A stretch of 64,000 nt of DNA from Streptomyces sp. NBC_01549 (GCF_026339955.1 NZ_JAPEPW010000002.1:496001-560000), one strand, 5' to 3'; shown: positions 25,380 through 37,149, counted from the first letter of the stretch. The notes: generated from the letters alone by a model not told the origin. A program made the numbers and translations.

Positions 25380-25439
25380 GAACGAATGACCACGGGTCGG
25401 ATGGACAGGTCCCGGGCGCCGCCGCTCTAAGCTCGGCGC

Positions 25440-26060
25440 ATGGCCAAGTATTTCGACGTGCACCCCGAGAACCCCCAGCAGCGCACTCTCAGCCAGGTGG
25501 CGGAGATCATCCGTGGCGGGGGGCTCGTCGCCTATCCGACCGACTCCTGCTTCGCCCTCGGGGCTCAGCTGGGCAACCGGGACGGACTCGACCGGATCCG
25601 CTCGATCCGCCGACTCGACGACCGGCACCACTTCACCCTGATGTGCCAGGACTTCGCGCAGCTGGCCCACTTCGTACGCCTGGACAACGCGGTGTTCCGC
25701 GCGATCAAGGCGTCGACTCCGGGTAGTTACACCTTCATCCTCCCGGCGACGAAGGAGGCACCACGCAGGCTGCTGCACCCGAAGAAGAAGACGGTCGGCG
25801 TCCGGATTCCCGACCATGTCGTCGCCCGGGCGCTCCTCGCCGAACTCGGTGAGCCGCTGCTGTCGAGCACCCTGCTCCTGCCCGATCAGGAGAAGCCGCT
25901 GACCCAGGGCTGGGAGATCAAGGAGGAACTCGACCACGTGGTGGACGCGGTCCTCGACTCCGGCGACTGCGGTGTCGAGCCGACGACCGTCATCGACTTC
26001 TCGCAGGGCGAGCCCGAGATCGTACGGCGAGGGGCGGGCGATCCCTCCCGGTTCGAGTGA
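25440..26060 (+). CDS. Sua5/YciO/YrdC family protein (threonylcarbamoyl-AMP synthase-like)
   Basis: This 206-residue protein has the YrdC fold: EIIRGGGLVAYPTDSCFALG near residue 25-45 (normally YPTDT-YGLG), RIRSIRRLDDRHHFTLMCQD with the KxR-like basic pair, PGSYTFILPATKEAPRRLL, and KKTVGVRIPDHVVARALLAE. This is the YciO-like branch, in which the canonical Thr after PTD is Ser. Members bind ATP and tRNA or make threonylcarbamoyl-AMP; YciO relatives are less well understood. The gene is monocistronic and convergent with the PucR regulator. ATG 25440 has only a weak upstream site. Confidence 0.85.
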   Translation: MAKYFDVHPENPQQRTLSQVAEIIRGGGLVAYPTDSCFALGAQLGNRDGLDRIRSIRRLDDRHHFTLMCQDFAQLAHFVRLDNAVFRAIKASTPGSYTFILPATKEAPRRLLHPKKKTVGVRIPDHVVARALLAELGEPLLSSTLLLPDQEKPLTQGWEIKEELDHVVDAVLDSGDCGVEPTTVIDFSQGEPEIVRRGAGDPSRFE

Positions 26061-26126
26061 GCGGGATGAACCCGCGGTGGCGCGGGCGCCGATGGCCTCG
26101 AAGATCGTGGCGGGCGAGCCAGCCGG

Positions 26127-27908
26127 TCACCATGCGGGACCGCTGACTTTCCAGATCCGGGTGGCGACCTGGAGGTTGAAGCGGCTGTCCACCTCGTCGA
26201 GCCGACGGCCACTGACCTCTCTGATGCGCTGCAACCGGTAGCGGAGTGTGCTGCGGTGCACGGCGAGGGCCTGTGCCGTCTCGTCGTAGTTGCCGCCGTG
26301 GTCGAAGTACCGGGTGAGGGTGTGCACCAGGTCGGTGCCGTGGGCGTCGTCGTAGTCGAGGAGCGCGCCCAGCCATTCGCGGACGAAGTCGGTGACGTCC
26401 CCCGCGTCCTTGTCCCGGGCCAGGATGCGGTAGAGGCCGAGTTCCTCGCAGGTCGTGGTGCCATCCGGGGGGTGGGACTGGCGGCGTACGGCGAGTGCGC
26501 GGACGGCCTGGTCGAAGGAGCGCGGGATGTCGGCCACCGCCTCGCACAGGCTGCCGATGCCCACCGCGCCACGCGTGGAGCCCACTTCGTCGGAGAGCGC
26601 CTCGTACAGACCCGAGTCGCGCGGCTCGCCCCGGACCACGAGCACCGCCATGTCCCCTCGCCGGGCCAGCAGCGACCGCAGGCCCAGCGCCTGCGCGGCA
26701 CGTCCCACCGCTCCAAGGAAGCGGTCGTCGGCGGCCGTTGCCCACCACTGTGCGACCGTGACGTGGTGCGGTCCGTGCAGGTCATGGCCGACGGCCTCGG
26801 CCCTGGCGTACGCGCCGCCGTCGTCGGCACCGGTGAGCAGGTCGTCCACGAGTTCCCGGCGCAGCCGCAGTTCGGCCTCCGCCAGACTGCGGCGGTGGGC
26901 CAGTTCCAAAGACAGTGCCGTGCACGCGTGTTCGAGGGCGAACATGTCGGCCCCGCCCGCCGTGCCGTCGGGGTCGATGAGCGCGATGATGCCGAGTACC
27001 TCACCGTGATGGCGGGCCAGTCCGATGAGGCGTCCCTCGTGGCGGATCGGGCCCAGCTCGCGCATCGCGTCATGCATGAGCTGCTCGCGCCGGAGCGGAT
27101 CGGGCTTGGTGTCGGACTCGGGCGGCACCGGCCCCGCCTGGGCCAGGAGGTTTCCGAAGCGGTCCTCGACACGGGTGGCGAGGCCGGTCAGCTCGTACAC
27201 GGCGGCTGCGATGCCGTGCTCCCCCTCGTCGGTGACGGAGGTCCGGGCGAGGACGTCGTGCACGGTGCGCTGCCCCTCCAGTTCGGCCACCAGCGCGGTG
27301 AGCCGTTCGTTGACCGCGTCCCGCTCCTCGATCGCCCGGAACAGCTGCCGGGCGTACTCGCGGTCACGGCTGCGGGCCTCGGCGTTGTAGAGCGCGGCGC
27401 CGGTCGGCTGGGCAAGGGCGTAGACGAGGAAGCGGTCCTCGTCGGGAGGCGGTTTCCCCGCGCTGACCAGCAGGTAGCCGAGCAGGCCGCCTGAGCTGCG
27501 CAGGCCCACCGCCCAGCCCCAGCCGCCCTCCCGGAAGCGGACGGCGCCGTCCTCCCCGCCCAGCGAGGTCAGCTGTTCGACCGGGTCGGGCAGATCGCGC
27601 GGTGCCCGGCCGCCCAGGGTCCGTGTGCTCGGCGTGGCCTCGAGCTCGAAGCGGCCGTTCCTGAGCATGTAGCAGCCCTCGGGCCGGCAGTCGAGGAGGC
27701 GGGGCACCTCGTCCATGGCCAGCTGGAGGATCTCGTCCACCGGACGGCCGTCGAGCATGGCCACGGCCAGCACGAACACGTCGTACAGGCTCGCCGACTG
27801 CTTGCGTCCCCAGCCGGCCAGGGCAGTGGTCGGCGCCCGGCTGCCGAGGCCGCGTGGTGCGCCGCTCTGGTGCGCCGCACCGGTCGCGTCGTCGGCCATG
27901 CCAGGCAT
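26127..27908 (-). CDS. PucR-family transcriptional regulator with GAF-like domain
   Basis: The 593-residue regulator has a GAF-like N-terminal sensor region (about residues 40-180), a short coiled coil (RAIEERDAVNERLTALVAEL), a second GAF-like region ending ALEHACTALSLELAHR, a middle domain with LLARRGDMAVLVVRG, and a C-terminal PucR HTH: TLTRYFDHGGNYDETAQALA, HRSTLRYRLQRIREVSG. PucR-type activators regulate purine, amino-acid or aromatic catabolism. No target gene is obvious next to it. ATG 27908 lies in an AT-rich patch (GCAATATTAGC), with an alternative ATG at 27899. It may be leaderless. Confidence 0.88.
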   Translation of the reverse strand: MPGMADDATGAAHQSGAPRGLGSRAPTTALAGWGRKQSASLYDVFVLAVAMLDGRPVDEILQLAMDEVPRLLDCRPEGCYMLRNGRFELEATPSTRTLGGRAPRDLPDPVEQLTSLGGEDGAVRFREGGWGWAVGLRSSGGLLGYLLVSAGKPPPDEDRFLVYALAQPTGAALYNAEARSRDREYARQLFRAIEERDAVNERLTALVAELEGQRTVHDVLARTSVTDEGEHGIAAAVYELTGLATRVEDRFGNLLAQAGPVPPESDTKPDPLRREQLMHDAMRELGPIRHEGRLIGLARHHGEVLGIIALIDPDGTAGGADMFALEHACTALSLELAHRRSLAEAELRLRRELVDDLLTGADDGGAYARAEAVGHDLHGPHHVTVAQWWATAADDRFLGAVGRAAQALGLRSLLARRGDMAVLVVRGEPRDSGLYEALSDEVGSTRGAVGIGSLCEAVADIPRSFDQAVRALAVRRQSHPPDGTTTCEELGLYRILARDKDAGDVTDFVREWLGALLDYDDAHGTDLVHTLTRYFDHGGNYDETAQALAVHRSTLRYRLQRIREVSGRRLDEVDSRFNLQVATRIWKVSGPAW

Positions 27909-28296
27909 GCCGCAATATTAGCTTTCGCGGCTTTTCATCGCTTATCGCACGGGTCACGCGTGCGGCGGAACGCCGCCCGGGAGCCGGGTCGGCTCCCCGT
28001 GCCGGGCGAACGGAAGGCGAGGCCCGCGCCGGGCGAGCGGAAGGCACGACCCCCGCCGGGCCTGTAGGGGCGCGCCCGTCCCGCGGCGGTCTCCTGCACT
28101 CCCAGGTGGAGAAGAGGGGCCGGATTTCGCCCTGCCGGGAGCAGGCGTCGTCCTTCGTCCCGTCACACCCTGGCTAGGACGGAACCCACGACCCATGTCC
28201 GCCCGCCGACGCCCGCGGACACGCGACCTCACCTGAAGACAACCGCCGCCACCGGAGACGGGCGGACGCCGGGGGTGGCAGGCGAAGGAGTTCCTC
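27909..28296. promoter_or_regulatory. Divergent control region of PucR regulator and dnaK operon
   Basis: There are no coding sequences. The region contains an imperfect 27-bp direct repeat (GCCGGGCGAACGGAAGGC at 28001, again with one change at 28028) and an AT-rich stretch near 27915-27945 that may hold the PucR promoter. No HAIR element (CTTGAGT-N7-ACTCAAG) for HspR and no CIRCE sequence is visible, so control of the chaperone operon probably differs from the canonical dnaK operon. I could not place the dnaK promoter precisely. Confidence 0.45.
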
Positions 28297-30201
28297 ATGG
28301 GCAAGGCAGTCGGAATCGACCTGGGCACCACCAACTCGGTGATCGCCGTATGGGAGGGTGGTGAAGCGACCGTCATACCCAATGCCGAGGGCTCACGTAC
28401 CACGCCCTCCATCGTCGCCTTCACCGACAGCGGCGAACGGCTGGTGGGCCAGCTCGCCAGGCGTCAGGCGATCCTCAATCCCAAGGGCACCATCTACTCG
28501 GCCAAGCGGTTCATCGGCCGCCACTTCGACGAGATATCCGACGAGGCCAAGGCGGTGGCGTACGACGTCGTCGAGGGCGAGGGCGGAGTCGCGCGCTTCA
28601 AGGTGCGCGACAAGCTGTACGCGCCGGAGGAGATCAGCGCGCTGGTGCTGCGCAAGCTCGCCGACGACGCCGGCAAGCAGCTGGGCGAGAAGGTCACCGA
28701 GGCCGTCATCACCGTGCCCGCGTACTTCAACGACGCCCAGCGCCAGGCGACCAAGGACGCCGGGCGCATCGCGGGGCTCGAAGTACTGCGGATCATCAAC
28801 GAGCCGACGGCGGCGGCGCTGGCGTACGGCATGGACAAGAAGCAGCACGAGACGGTGCTCGTCTTCGACCTCGGCGGCGGCACCTTCGACGTGAGCATCC
28901 TTGACGTCGGTGACGGGGTCGTGGAAGTGCGCTCGACCGCGGGCGACAGCCACCTCGGCGGCGACGACTTCGACCGTCGCCTCGTCGACCTGCTCGCGGA
29001 CGGCTTCCAGAAGGAGAACGGGATCGACCTGCGCAAGGACCCGCAGGCGCTGCAACGGCTGTTCGAAGCCGCGGAGAAGGCCAAGACGGAGCTGAGCTCG
29101 GTCACGCAGACGCAGGTCAGCCTGCCGTTCATCACCGCGGACGCCGCCGGCCCCAAGCACCTGACCGAGACGATCATGCGGTCCACGTTCGAGAAGATCA
29201 CCGCCGACCTGGTCGAGCGGACCATGGAACCGGTCAAGCAGGCGATGGCCGACGCCAAGGTCAGCGCGAACGACATCGACGAGGTCATCCTCGTGGGTGG
29301 CTCGACGCGCATCCCGGCCGTGCAGAGCGTGGTCCGCCGGCTCACCGGTGGCAAGGACCCGAACATGAGCGTCAACCCCGACGAGGTCGTGGCGCTGGGC
29401 GCCGCGATCCAGGCGGGCGTGCTCAAGGGCGAGGTCAAGGACGTCCTGCTGCTCGACGTGACCCCGCTGTCGCTGGGCGTGGAGACCCGCGGCGGTGTGA
29501 TGACGAAGGTCATCGACCGGAACACCACGATCCCGGTCCGCCGCTCGGAGACCTTCTCCACCGCGGAGGACAACCAGGAGGCCGTGGACGTCGTCGTGCT
29601 GCAGGGGGAGCGCGAGATGGCCGCCGACAACCGGGTCCTCGGCCGCTTCCAGCTCAAGGACATCCGCCCGGCACCGCGCGGCGAGCCGCAGGTCGAGGTC
29701 GTCTTCGACATCGACGCCAACGGGATCCTGAACGTCACCGCACGGGACAAGGACACCGGCAAGGAACAGACCATCACCATCAGCGAGGGCTCCAACCTCG
29801 ACCAGCGCGAGGTGGAGCGGATGGTCCAGGAGGCCGAGCAGCACCGCGGCGAGGACCAGGCGCTGCGCGACGCCGTGGACGCCCGCAACGAACTGGACGC
29901 CGTGGCCTACCAGGTGGACCGCCGGCTGAACGAGCTGGGTGAAGCGGTGCCCTCGCACGAGCGGGCCCGGGCGGACATGCTCGTCGCCGATGCCCGTGAG
30001 GCGGTCCAGCAGGAGGCCTCGCCGGACAAGGCCAGGCCGCTGACCTCCGAGCTGCAGCAGGTGCTGGCGTCGCTCGCCCAGTACCAGGCGGGCGCGGCCG
30101 CACAGGCCCGGGCCGGCGCCGGAACCGGGACGGAGGAAACAGCGGGCGCCTCGGCGGCATCCGACGACGACGTGATCGACGCGGAATTCGACAAGAGCTG
30201 A
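28297..30201 (+). CDS. dnaK: Hsp70 chaperone DnaK
   Basis: This 634-residue DnaK has an N-terminal ATPase (GIDLGTTNSVIAVWEGGEAT; LVFDLGGGTFDVSILDVGDG; VILVGGSTRIPAV), the substrate domain from about 390 (DVTPLSLGVETRGGVMTKVI), a lid, and an acidic tail ending DDDVIDAEFDKS. Length and motifs match the bacterial family. It refolds or holds proteins, with ATP cycling driven by DnaJ and GrpE encoded next. AAGGAG lies eight bases before the ATG. It is the first gene of a six-gene operon with nine-base or shorter gaps. A second dnaK in the genome (with hspR) is likely, because this operon lacks hspR. Confidence 0.96.
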   Translation: MGKAVGIDLGTTNSVIAVWEGGEATVIPNAEGSRTTPSIVAFTDSGERLVGQLARRQAILNPKGTIYSAKRFIGRHFDEISDEAKAVAYDVVEGEGGVARFKVRDKLYAPEEISALVLRKLADDAGKQLGEKVTEAVITVPAYFNDAQRQATKDAGRIAGLEVLRIINEPTAAALAYGMDKKQHETVLVFDLGGGTFDVSILDVGDGVVEVRSTAGDSHLGGDDFDRRLVDLLADGFQKENGIDLRKDPQALQRLFEAAEKAKTELSSVTQTQVSLPFITADAAGPKHLTETIMRSTFEKITADLVERTMEPVKQAMADAKVSANDIDEVILVGGSTRIPAVQSVVRRLTGGKDPNMSVNPDEVVALGAAIQAGVLKGEVKDVLLLDVTPLSLGVETRGGVMTKVIDRNTTIPVRRSETFSTAEDNQEAVDVVVLQGEREMAADNRVLGRFQLKDIRPAPRGEPQVEVVFDIDANGILNVTARDKDTGKEQTITISEGSNLDQREVERMVQEAEQHRGEDQALRDAVDARNELDAVAYQVDRRLNELGEAVPSHERARADMLVADAREAVQQEASPDKARPLTSELQQVLASLAQYQAGAAAQARAGAGTGTEETAGASAASDDDVIDAEFDKS

Positions 30202-30210
30202 GGAGCGGTC

Positions 30211-30792
30211 ATGGCCACCGAGCAGCAGCCGATGACGCCCCCGGAGCAGCCGGGCGAGACCCGTTCGCCGACGGAGCGGCCGGGCGCGAACCCGCCCTCC
30301 TCGCAGCAGCGGGCGGGCACGGACCCCTCGTCCGCGCACATGCCGGAGGCGGACGAGCAGGCGGCCGCCCTCGACGAGATGCGCGACCGCTGGCGCCGCG
30401 CGCTCGCCGACCTGGACAACCTCCGCAAGCGTCACGCGAAGGAACTGGAACGCGTGCGGGCCGAGGAGCGCGCCCGCACCGCCGGGGCCTGGCTGCCCGT
30501 CCTCGACAACCTGGAACGGGCGCTGGCCCACTCCGACTCCGACCCCTCCGCCGTGCTGAAGGGCATCGAAGCCGTACGCGACCAGGCGGTCGAGGTGCTG
30601 CGCGGTCTCGGCTATCCCCGCTACGAGGAGGTCGGGGTGCCCTTCGACCCGACCCTGCACGAGGTCGTCGGGGTCGTCGACACCCCCGACGCCGAGCCGA
30701 ACACCGTGGCCCAGGTGGTGAGCCCGGGCTACGGGGCGGACGGGAAGCAGTTGCGCCCCGCCTTCGTCATGGTCAGCAAGCGGCAGGAGTGA
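30211..30792 (+). CDS. grpE: Nucleotide exchange factor GrpE
   Basis: The 193-residue protein has a disordered acidic/Pro-rich N-terminus of about 50 residues, the long helical part (ALADLDNLRKRHAKELERVR) and the C-terminal beta domain (GVPFDPTLHEVVGVVDTPDA; VVSPGYGADGKQLRPAFVMV). These are typical of GrpE, which dimerises and opens the DnaK nucleotide site. The gene starts nine bases after dnaK and is followed six bases later by dnaJ. Confidence 0.94.
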   Translation: MATEQQPMTPPEQPGETRSPTERPGANPPSSQQRAGTDPSSAHMPEADEQAAALDEMRDRWRRALADLDNLRKRHAKELERVRAEERARTAGAWLPVLDNLERALAHSDSDPSAVLKGIEAVRDQAVEVLRGLGYPRYEEVGVPFDPTLHEVVGVVDTPDAEPNTVAQVVSPGYGADGKQLRPAFVMVSKRQE

Positions 30793-30798
30793 CGCCCC

Positions 30799-31770
30799 AT
30801 GGCACGCGACTACTACGACGTGCTCGGGGTGCCGCGCACCGCGAGCGCGGAGGAGATCCAGCAGGCCTTCCGCAAGCTGGCACGCAAACACCACCCCGAC
30901 ATCAACAAGGACCCGGGGGCCGAGGAGCGCTTCAAGGAGATCAACGACGCGTACAGCGTGCTGTCCGACCCCGAGACCCGGCCGCGCTACGACCGCTTCG
31001 GTGAGAACTTCCGGCAGATCCCGCAGGACTACGACCAGCGGGTGGCCGCGGCGGCGGGTGCCCGGGGCGGCTGGAGTGCAGGCGTCGGTGGGGCTGGAGG
31101 CGCCCGAACCCGGGTGCGCCACCGTACGGCCGACGGCGCCGACTTCGACGGCTCCGGCATCGACTTCGAGGACCTGTTCGGCGGGGTCTTCGGACGCGGC
31201 GCGGGCCGTGGTGGAGGCGGTTGGGGGCCGGTGCCGGGCGCCGACCAGGAGGCCGAGATCCAGCTCTCCGTCGAGGAGGCGTACCGGGGCGGCAAGCGCG
31301 GCATCACCCTGGGCGGCCCCGACGGGCAGCGCACCTACGACGTCAACATCCCGCGCGGTGTGGTGGACGGGCAGCGCATCCGGCTGGCCGGAGAAGGCGG
31401 CAGGGGCAGCGCCGACGCCCCGGCGGGCGACCTGTATCTGCGGGTGCGGATCAAGCCCGACGGGCGGTTCCGGCTGGAGGGCCGCGACATCCACGTCATC
31501 CTCCCGGTGACGCCGTGGGAGGCGGCACTCGGCGCGACCGTGCCGGTGCCCACCCCCGGCGGCACGGCAAAGGTCACCGTCCCCGCTGGCTCCTCCAGCG
31601 GCCGGCGGCTGCGGCTGCGCGGCGAGGGCATGCCCAACCCGCGCGGCAAGGACGGCGACCTGTACGCGGAGGTCCGCGTCATGGTGCCGCCCGAGCCGGC
31701 CGCCCGCGAGCGTGAGCTCTTCGAGGAGCTGGCCGCCGTGTCCGCCTTCGACCCGAGGAGGCCCCGATGA
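30799..31770 (+). CDS. DnaJ/CbpA-type co-chaperone without zinc-finger domain
   Basis: This 323-residue protein has a J domain (MARDYYDVLGVPRTASAEEI, with the essential HPD at residues 32-34), a Gly/Arg-rich linker (about 75-150), and two C-terminal substrate-binding beta domains (GDLYLRVRIKPDGRFRLEGR; TVPVPTPGGTAKVTVPAGSS). The CXXCXGXG repeats of canonical DnaJ are missing, so it belongs to the CbpA (type II) class. It stimulates ATP hydrolysis by the DnaK next to it. Linker Gly runs (GRGGGGWG) are prominent. The stop overlaps the next start. Confidence 0.93.
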   Translation: MARDYYDVLGVPRTASAEEIQQAFRKLARKHHPDINKDPGAEERFKEINDAYSVLSDPETRPRYDRFGENFRQIPQDYDQRVAAAAGARGGWSAGVGGAGGARTRVRHRTADGADFDGSGIDFEDLFGGVFGRGAGRGGGGWGPVPGADQEAEIQLSVEEAYRGGKRGITLGGPDGQRTYDVNIPRGVVDGQRIRLAGEGGRGSADAPAGDLYLRVRIKPDGRFRLEGRDIHVILPVTPWEAALGATVPVPTPGGTAKVTVPAGSSSGRRLRLRGEGMPNPRGKDGDLYAEVRVMVPPEPAARERELFEELAAVSAFDPRRPR

Positions 31771-32152
31771 CCACCGCCCCCCGTCCCGGTGGTGCGCACC
31801 GCCGTACCGCCACCCCAGTACCCCGGCCGACCCTGAACATCGTGGTCCGCGCCGCGCCGCTCGGGCCGCCCCATCGGCTTGGTCTCGACGCCGTCGCCAC
31901 CCGTTCCGGTCTCCATCCGGATCTCGTACGCCGGTTCGTCGCCCTCGGTCTCGTCGACGCCACCCGGGACGCCACCGGGCGGCTGTGGTTCGAGCCGTCC
32001 GCTCCCGCCATCCTCGCCCGCATCCAACGACTACGCGCCGCGCTCCCCCTCAACTACGCCTCCCTGGGTCTGGTGCTGGATCTGCTCGACCGGATCAGTG
32101 AGCTGGAGGACGCTCTGAGGCGCAGCAACGCCGGCTCCAGGAGTGATGAATC

Positions 32153-32162
<10 letters not shown>
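31767..32162 (+). CDS. CbpM-like chaperone modulator with MerR-type HTH
   Basis: The 131-residue protein starts inside the dnaJ stop (ATGA overlap). After a basic Pro-rich N-terminus, about residues 38-100 form a MerR-like winged helix: RLGLDAVATRSGLHPDLVRR, FVALGLVDATRDATGRLWFE. The C-terminus is a coiled dimerisation helix (LDLLDRISELEDALRRSN). This layout is that of CbpM, the specific inhibitor of CbpA-type J proteins, which fits the neighbouring CbpA-like gene. HspR has a similar fold and occupies this position in the canonical dnaK operon, so a repressor role is also possible. Confidence 0.75.
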
Positions 32163-34791
<2,629 letters not shown>

Positions 34792-34795
<4 letters not shown>

Positions 34796-35250
34796 GTGCG
34801 GTGACCACGAGTACGAGCACGAGCACGACGGTCGTCTGCGACCACTGCGGCCGCAAGAACCGGGTGCCCACGGCGGCCCAGGGCACGCCGCGCTGCGGGA
34901 ACTGCAAGTCCCCGCTCGCGTGGATCACCGACGCCGGCGACGCGGACTTCGGGGAGGTCGCCGAGCAGGCGAAGCCGTGCGTCGTCGTCGACCTGTGGGC
35001 CACCTGGTGCGGGCCCTGCCGGATGGTCAGCCCCGCGCTCGAGCAGGTCGCCCACGAACTCGCCGGGCGGGTCAAGCTGGTCAAGGTCGACATCGACCGG
35101 AGTCCGCGGCTCGCCCAGCGGTTCCAGGTGCAGGCCGTGCCGACGCTGCTGCTGCTCGACAAGGGAGAGGTGATCGCACGCAAGACGGGAGCGGCGCCCG
35201 CGCCGGCGCTGAGGCAGTGGGTGGAGGAGACCCTGGCCGCCCGCCACTGA
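34792..35250 (+). CDS. Thioredoxin with N-terminal zinc ribbon (TrxC-like)
   Basis: The 152-residue protein starts at a GTG overlapping the clpB stop (GTGA). Cysteines 16, 19, 35 and 38 (VVCDHCGRK and PRCGNCKSP) form a zinc ribbon as in E. coli thioredoxin 2. The active site is WATWCGPCRMV (Cys73-Gly-Pro-Cys76) followed by the conserved cis-Pro segment VQAVPTLLLLDKG. It reduces protein disulfides; TrxC-type proteins also link redox stress to chaperones. Its place as last gene of the chaperone operon suggests a joint role in handling oxidised, aggregated proteins. Confidence 0.92.
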
Positions 35251-35270
35251 TCCCCGCCGCCCGTAGCTGG

Positions 35271-35305
35271 ACGCACCTCAGGCTCCGCCTGGCCTGAGGG
35301 CGCGT
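35271..35305. terminator. Terminator hairpin after the chaperone operon
   Basis: CCTCAGGC (35276-35283) pairs with GCCTGAGG (35292-35299), with outer ACGC/GCGT bases adding to the stem and an eight-base loop. It lies 20 bases after the thioredoxin stop and before the convergent metallophosphoesterase, so it may end both transcripts. Confidence 0.6.
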
Positions 35306-35371
35306 CGGCTGCGACTGCTCGCCGGGCAGCACGCCGGGGGGATCGGCCGGAGAGGTCCTACCGGACAGGTC

Positions 35372-36172
35372 CTAGTCGGAGAAGACCCGCGCCTCCGCGT
35401 CCGCGGTGATCTCGGCCGGAGTGGGCGGGGTGTTCAGCAGGGCGGTGATGCGTTCGGCGGCGGGGTCGCCCGTGCGGGGCCCGGTGGCACGGGCCGCGTC
35501 GATGTCGTACGAGGTCTGCCGCAGCTCGACGTCCGGGCCGAGCAGGGCCCAGAAGGCGGTGCCCGGCGGGCCCTCGTGAAAGGGGAGCCCGACGCTGCCC
35601 GGGTTGACGCTGCGCCGTCCGGCGACGGTGCGGTCGAACTGGAGGTGCGTGTGCCCGGTCACGATCACCGCCTCCTCGACGTCAGCGGCCAGTTCCGCGA
35701 AACGCCCGGCAGGCGTGGCGGGTGTGATCAGCTCGGTGTCGCCGCGCGGCGATCCGTGGCAGAACCGCACGGGTCCCAGCCCGACGACGTCCACGACGAC
35801 ACTGAAGGGGATCTTGGCGAGGAACGCGACACTCGCGCCCGAGTGCTGCCGCGGCACCCACGCCTCGCGCTCGGTGCTCGGCCGACGGACCCCGCGGTGA
35901 ATGTCCACGACGGCCCGCTCCCCGTTGCCCCGGACGAACAGGGCCCGTGGCAGCGCGGTCATCAGCTCCACCGTACGGTCGGGTTCGGCGCCCCAGGTCA
36001 GGTCTCCGCACGAGACCACCAGATCGACGGCGGCCTCCTCGATCTCCGCAAGGACCGCGGTCAGCGCCGGAACGTTCGCGTGAACGTCGGAAACGACCGC
36101 GACCCGTCGAACGGGACCATGGCGGCGCCCCGGCCCCTCCCAGGCGCCGGGGCCGTACAACGTCGTGTCCAT
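35372..36172 (-). CDS. Metallophosphoesterase family protein (YfcE/MJ0936-like)
   Basis: The 266-residue protein has calcineurin-like phosphoesterase motifs: VAVVSDVHANVPALTAVL (DxH), DLVVSCGDLTWGAEPD (GD), FVRGNGER (GNxE, normally GNHD/E), and VIVTGHTHLQFDR (GHTH), followed by VNPGSVGLP. These bind two metals and cleave phosphomonoester or diester bonds. The variant GNGE is the common form in the YfcE group. ATG 36172 gives MDTTLYGPGAWEGPGRRHGP; a GTG-type longer form extends into the next gene's end. No ribosome site is visible, and a -10-like TACCGT lies a few bases upstream, so it may be leaderless. Confidence 0.85.
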   Translation of the reverse strand: MDTTLYGPGAWEGPGRRHGPVRRVAVVSDVHANVPALTAVLAEIEEAAVDLVVSCGDLTWGAEPDRTVELMTALPRALFVRGNGERAVVDIHRGVRRPSTEREAWVPRQHSGASVAFLAKIPFSVVVDVVGLGPVRFCHGSPRGDTELITPATPAGRFAELAADVEEAVIVTGHTHLQFDRTVAGRRSVNPGSVGLPFHEGPPGTAFWALLGPDVELRQTSYDIDAARATGPRTGDPAAERITALLNTPPTPAEITADAEARVFSD

Positions 36173-36255
36173 GATTGACGGTAGCAACCGCGCCCGGTGC
36201 CGGACCGGACGTTCTACCGAAAACGTCGCCGCCGAAACCGTCGCCACCGAACCGG

Positions 36256-37044
36256 TCAACGCCAGTCGGGAGCACCCGAGGCGGGCGACAGCAGGGACTC
36301 GAGCTTCATCCGCATCTCCCGCATGACGGCGACGATTCGGGCCTCGTGCTCCTCGGTGAGCCGGGCCACCGGGACCGAGCAGCTGATGGCGTCGACGGCC
36401 GGCATGTCGTAACGCAGGGCGAAGCCGAAGCCCGCGACGCCGGGCACCGTCTCCTCGCGGTCGATGGAGTAGCCGCGCTCCCGTACCTCCGCGAGGTCCG
36501 CGAGCAGGGTGGCCGGCTCGGTGTGCGTGTTCTCCGTGAGGGCGGTCAACGGCCCAGCGGGAAGCGGGAGTTCATCGTCCGGACGCTCGGCGAGCAGAGC
36601 CTTGCCGAGGGCTCCGGCGTGCGCCGGGACCCGTCGGCCGACCCGGCTCAGGGTGCGCGCGTACTCGTGGGACTCACGGGTCGCGAGATAGACGACGTCC
36701 GCACCGTCGAGGCGCGCCAGGTGGATGGTCTCCCCCAGCGCGTCCGAGGCTTCGTCGAGGTAGGGGCGGACCACCCGGACGTGCCGGTCGCTGTCGAGAT
36801 AGCTGGTGCCCGTGAGCAGGGCCCGGATCCCGATGCCGTACAGCGAGCCGGTGGTGTCGGTACGCACCCAGCCGCGGTCGACGAGGGTCTGCAGCAGCTG
36901 GTACATGCTGCTGCGCGGCACCTCCAGCCGAGCGGCGAGTTCGTCCAGCCGGGCCGGCCGGTCGCCCCGCCCGGCGAGCAGTTCCAGCAGCGCGACCGTG
37001 CGGGCCGCCGACTTCACTTCTCGCACACCACTGCTCTCCGGCAT
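36256..37044 (-). CDS. IclR-family transcriptional regulator of the glucarate genes
   Basis: The 262-residue regulator has a winged helix (ARLDELAARLEVPRSSMYQL, LQTLVDRGWVRTD) at about residues 30-75 and the IclR effector domain with HAGALGKALLAERP, RERGYSIDREETVPGVAGFG and AISCSVPVARL. The gene is divergent from kdgD with about 100 bases between starts, where repeat and palindrome elements occur, so it most probably controls the glucarate operon. IclR proteins of this kind usually respond to the pathway substrate or to a product. The start ATG at 37044 follows CGATGGGCCC. Confidence 0.88.
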   Translation of the reverse strand: MPESSGVREVKSAARTVALLELLAGRGDRPARLDELAARLEVPRSSMYQLLQTLVDRGWVRTDTTGSLYGIGIRALLTGTSYLDSDRHVRVVRPYLDEASDALGETIHLARLDGADVVYLATRESHEYARTLSRVGRRVPAHAGALGKALLAERPDDELPLPAGPLTALTENTHTEPATLLADLAEVRERGYSIDREETVPGVAGFGFALRYDMPAVDAISCSVPVARLTEEHEARIVAVMREMRMKLESLLSPASGAPDWR

Positions 37045-37076
37045 GGGCCCATCGTAAATCCGCCGTGCCGCACCTA

Positions 37077-37135
37077 TTGACCCCGCGCGTTCACGAACCT
37101 AGCCTCCATCTGCATACATAGATGCCATCTGCATA
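37077..37135 (+). promoter_or_regulatory. Promoter and repeated operator between iclR-type gene and kdgD
   Basis: A promoter-like pair TTGACC (37077-37082) and TAGCCT (37100-37105) is spaced by 17 bases. Directly after it the element CCATCTGCATA occurs twice, at 37106-37116 and 37125-37135, 19 bases apart, and CATCT/AGATG arms (37107-37111, 37120-37124) form a palindrome across the first copy. The repeats lie between the -10 box and the kdgD start, where a repressor would block transcription. Binding by the divergent IclR protein is inferred. Confidence 0.6.
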
Positions 37136-37149
37136 TGGGGACAGAGTTC

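Noticed and set aside
28001..28062. Direct repeats before dnaK as HspR-binding sites
   Set aside because: They are GC-rich direct repeats with no relation to the HAIR consensus.
28393..31494. 1,033-codon minus-strand open frame opposite dnaK-grpE-dnaJ
   Set aside because: Antisense of three conserved chaperone genes; no family resemblance.
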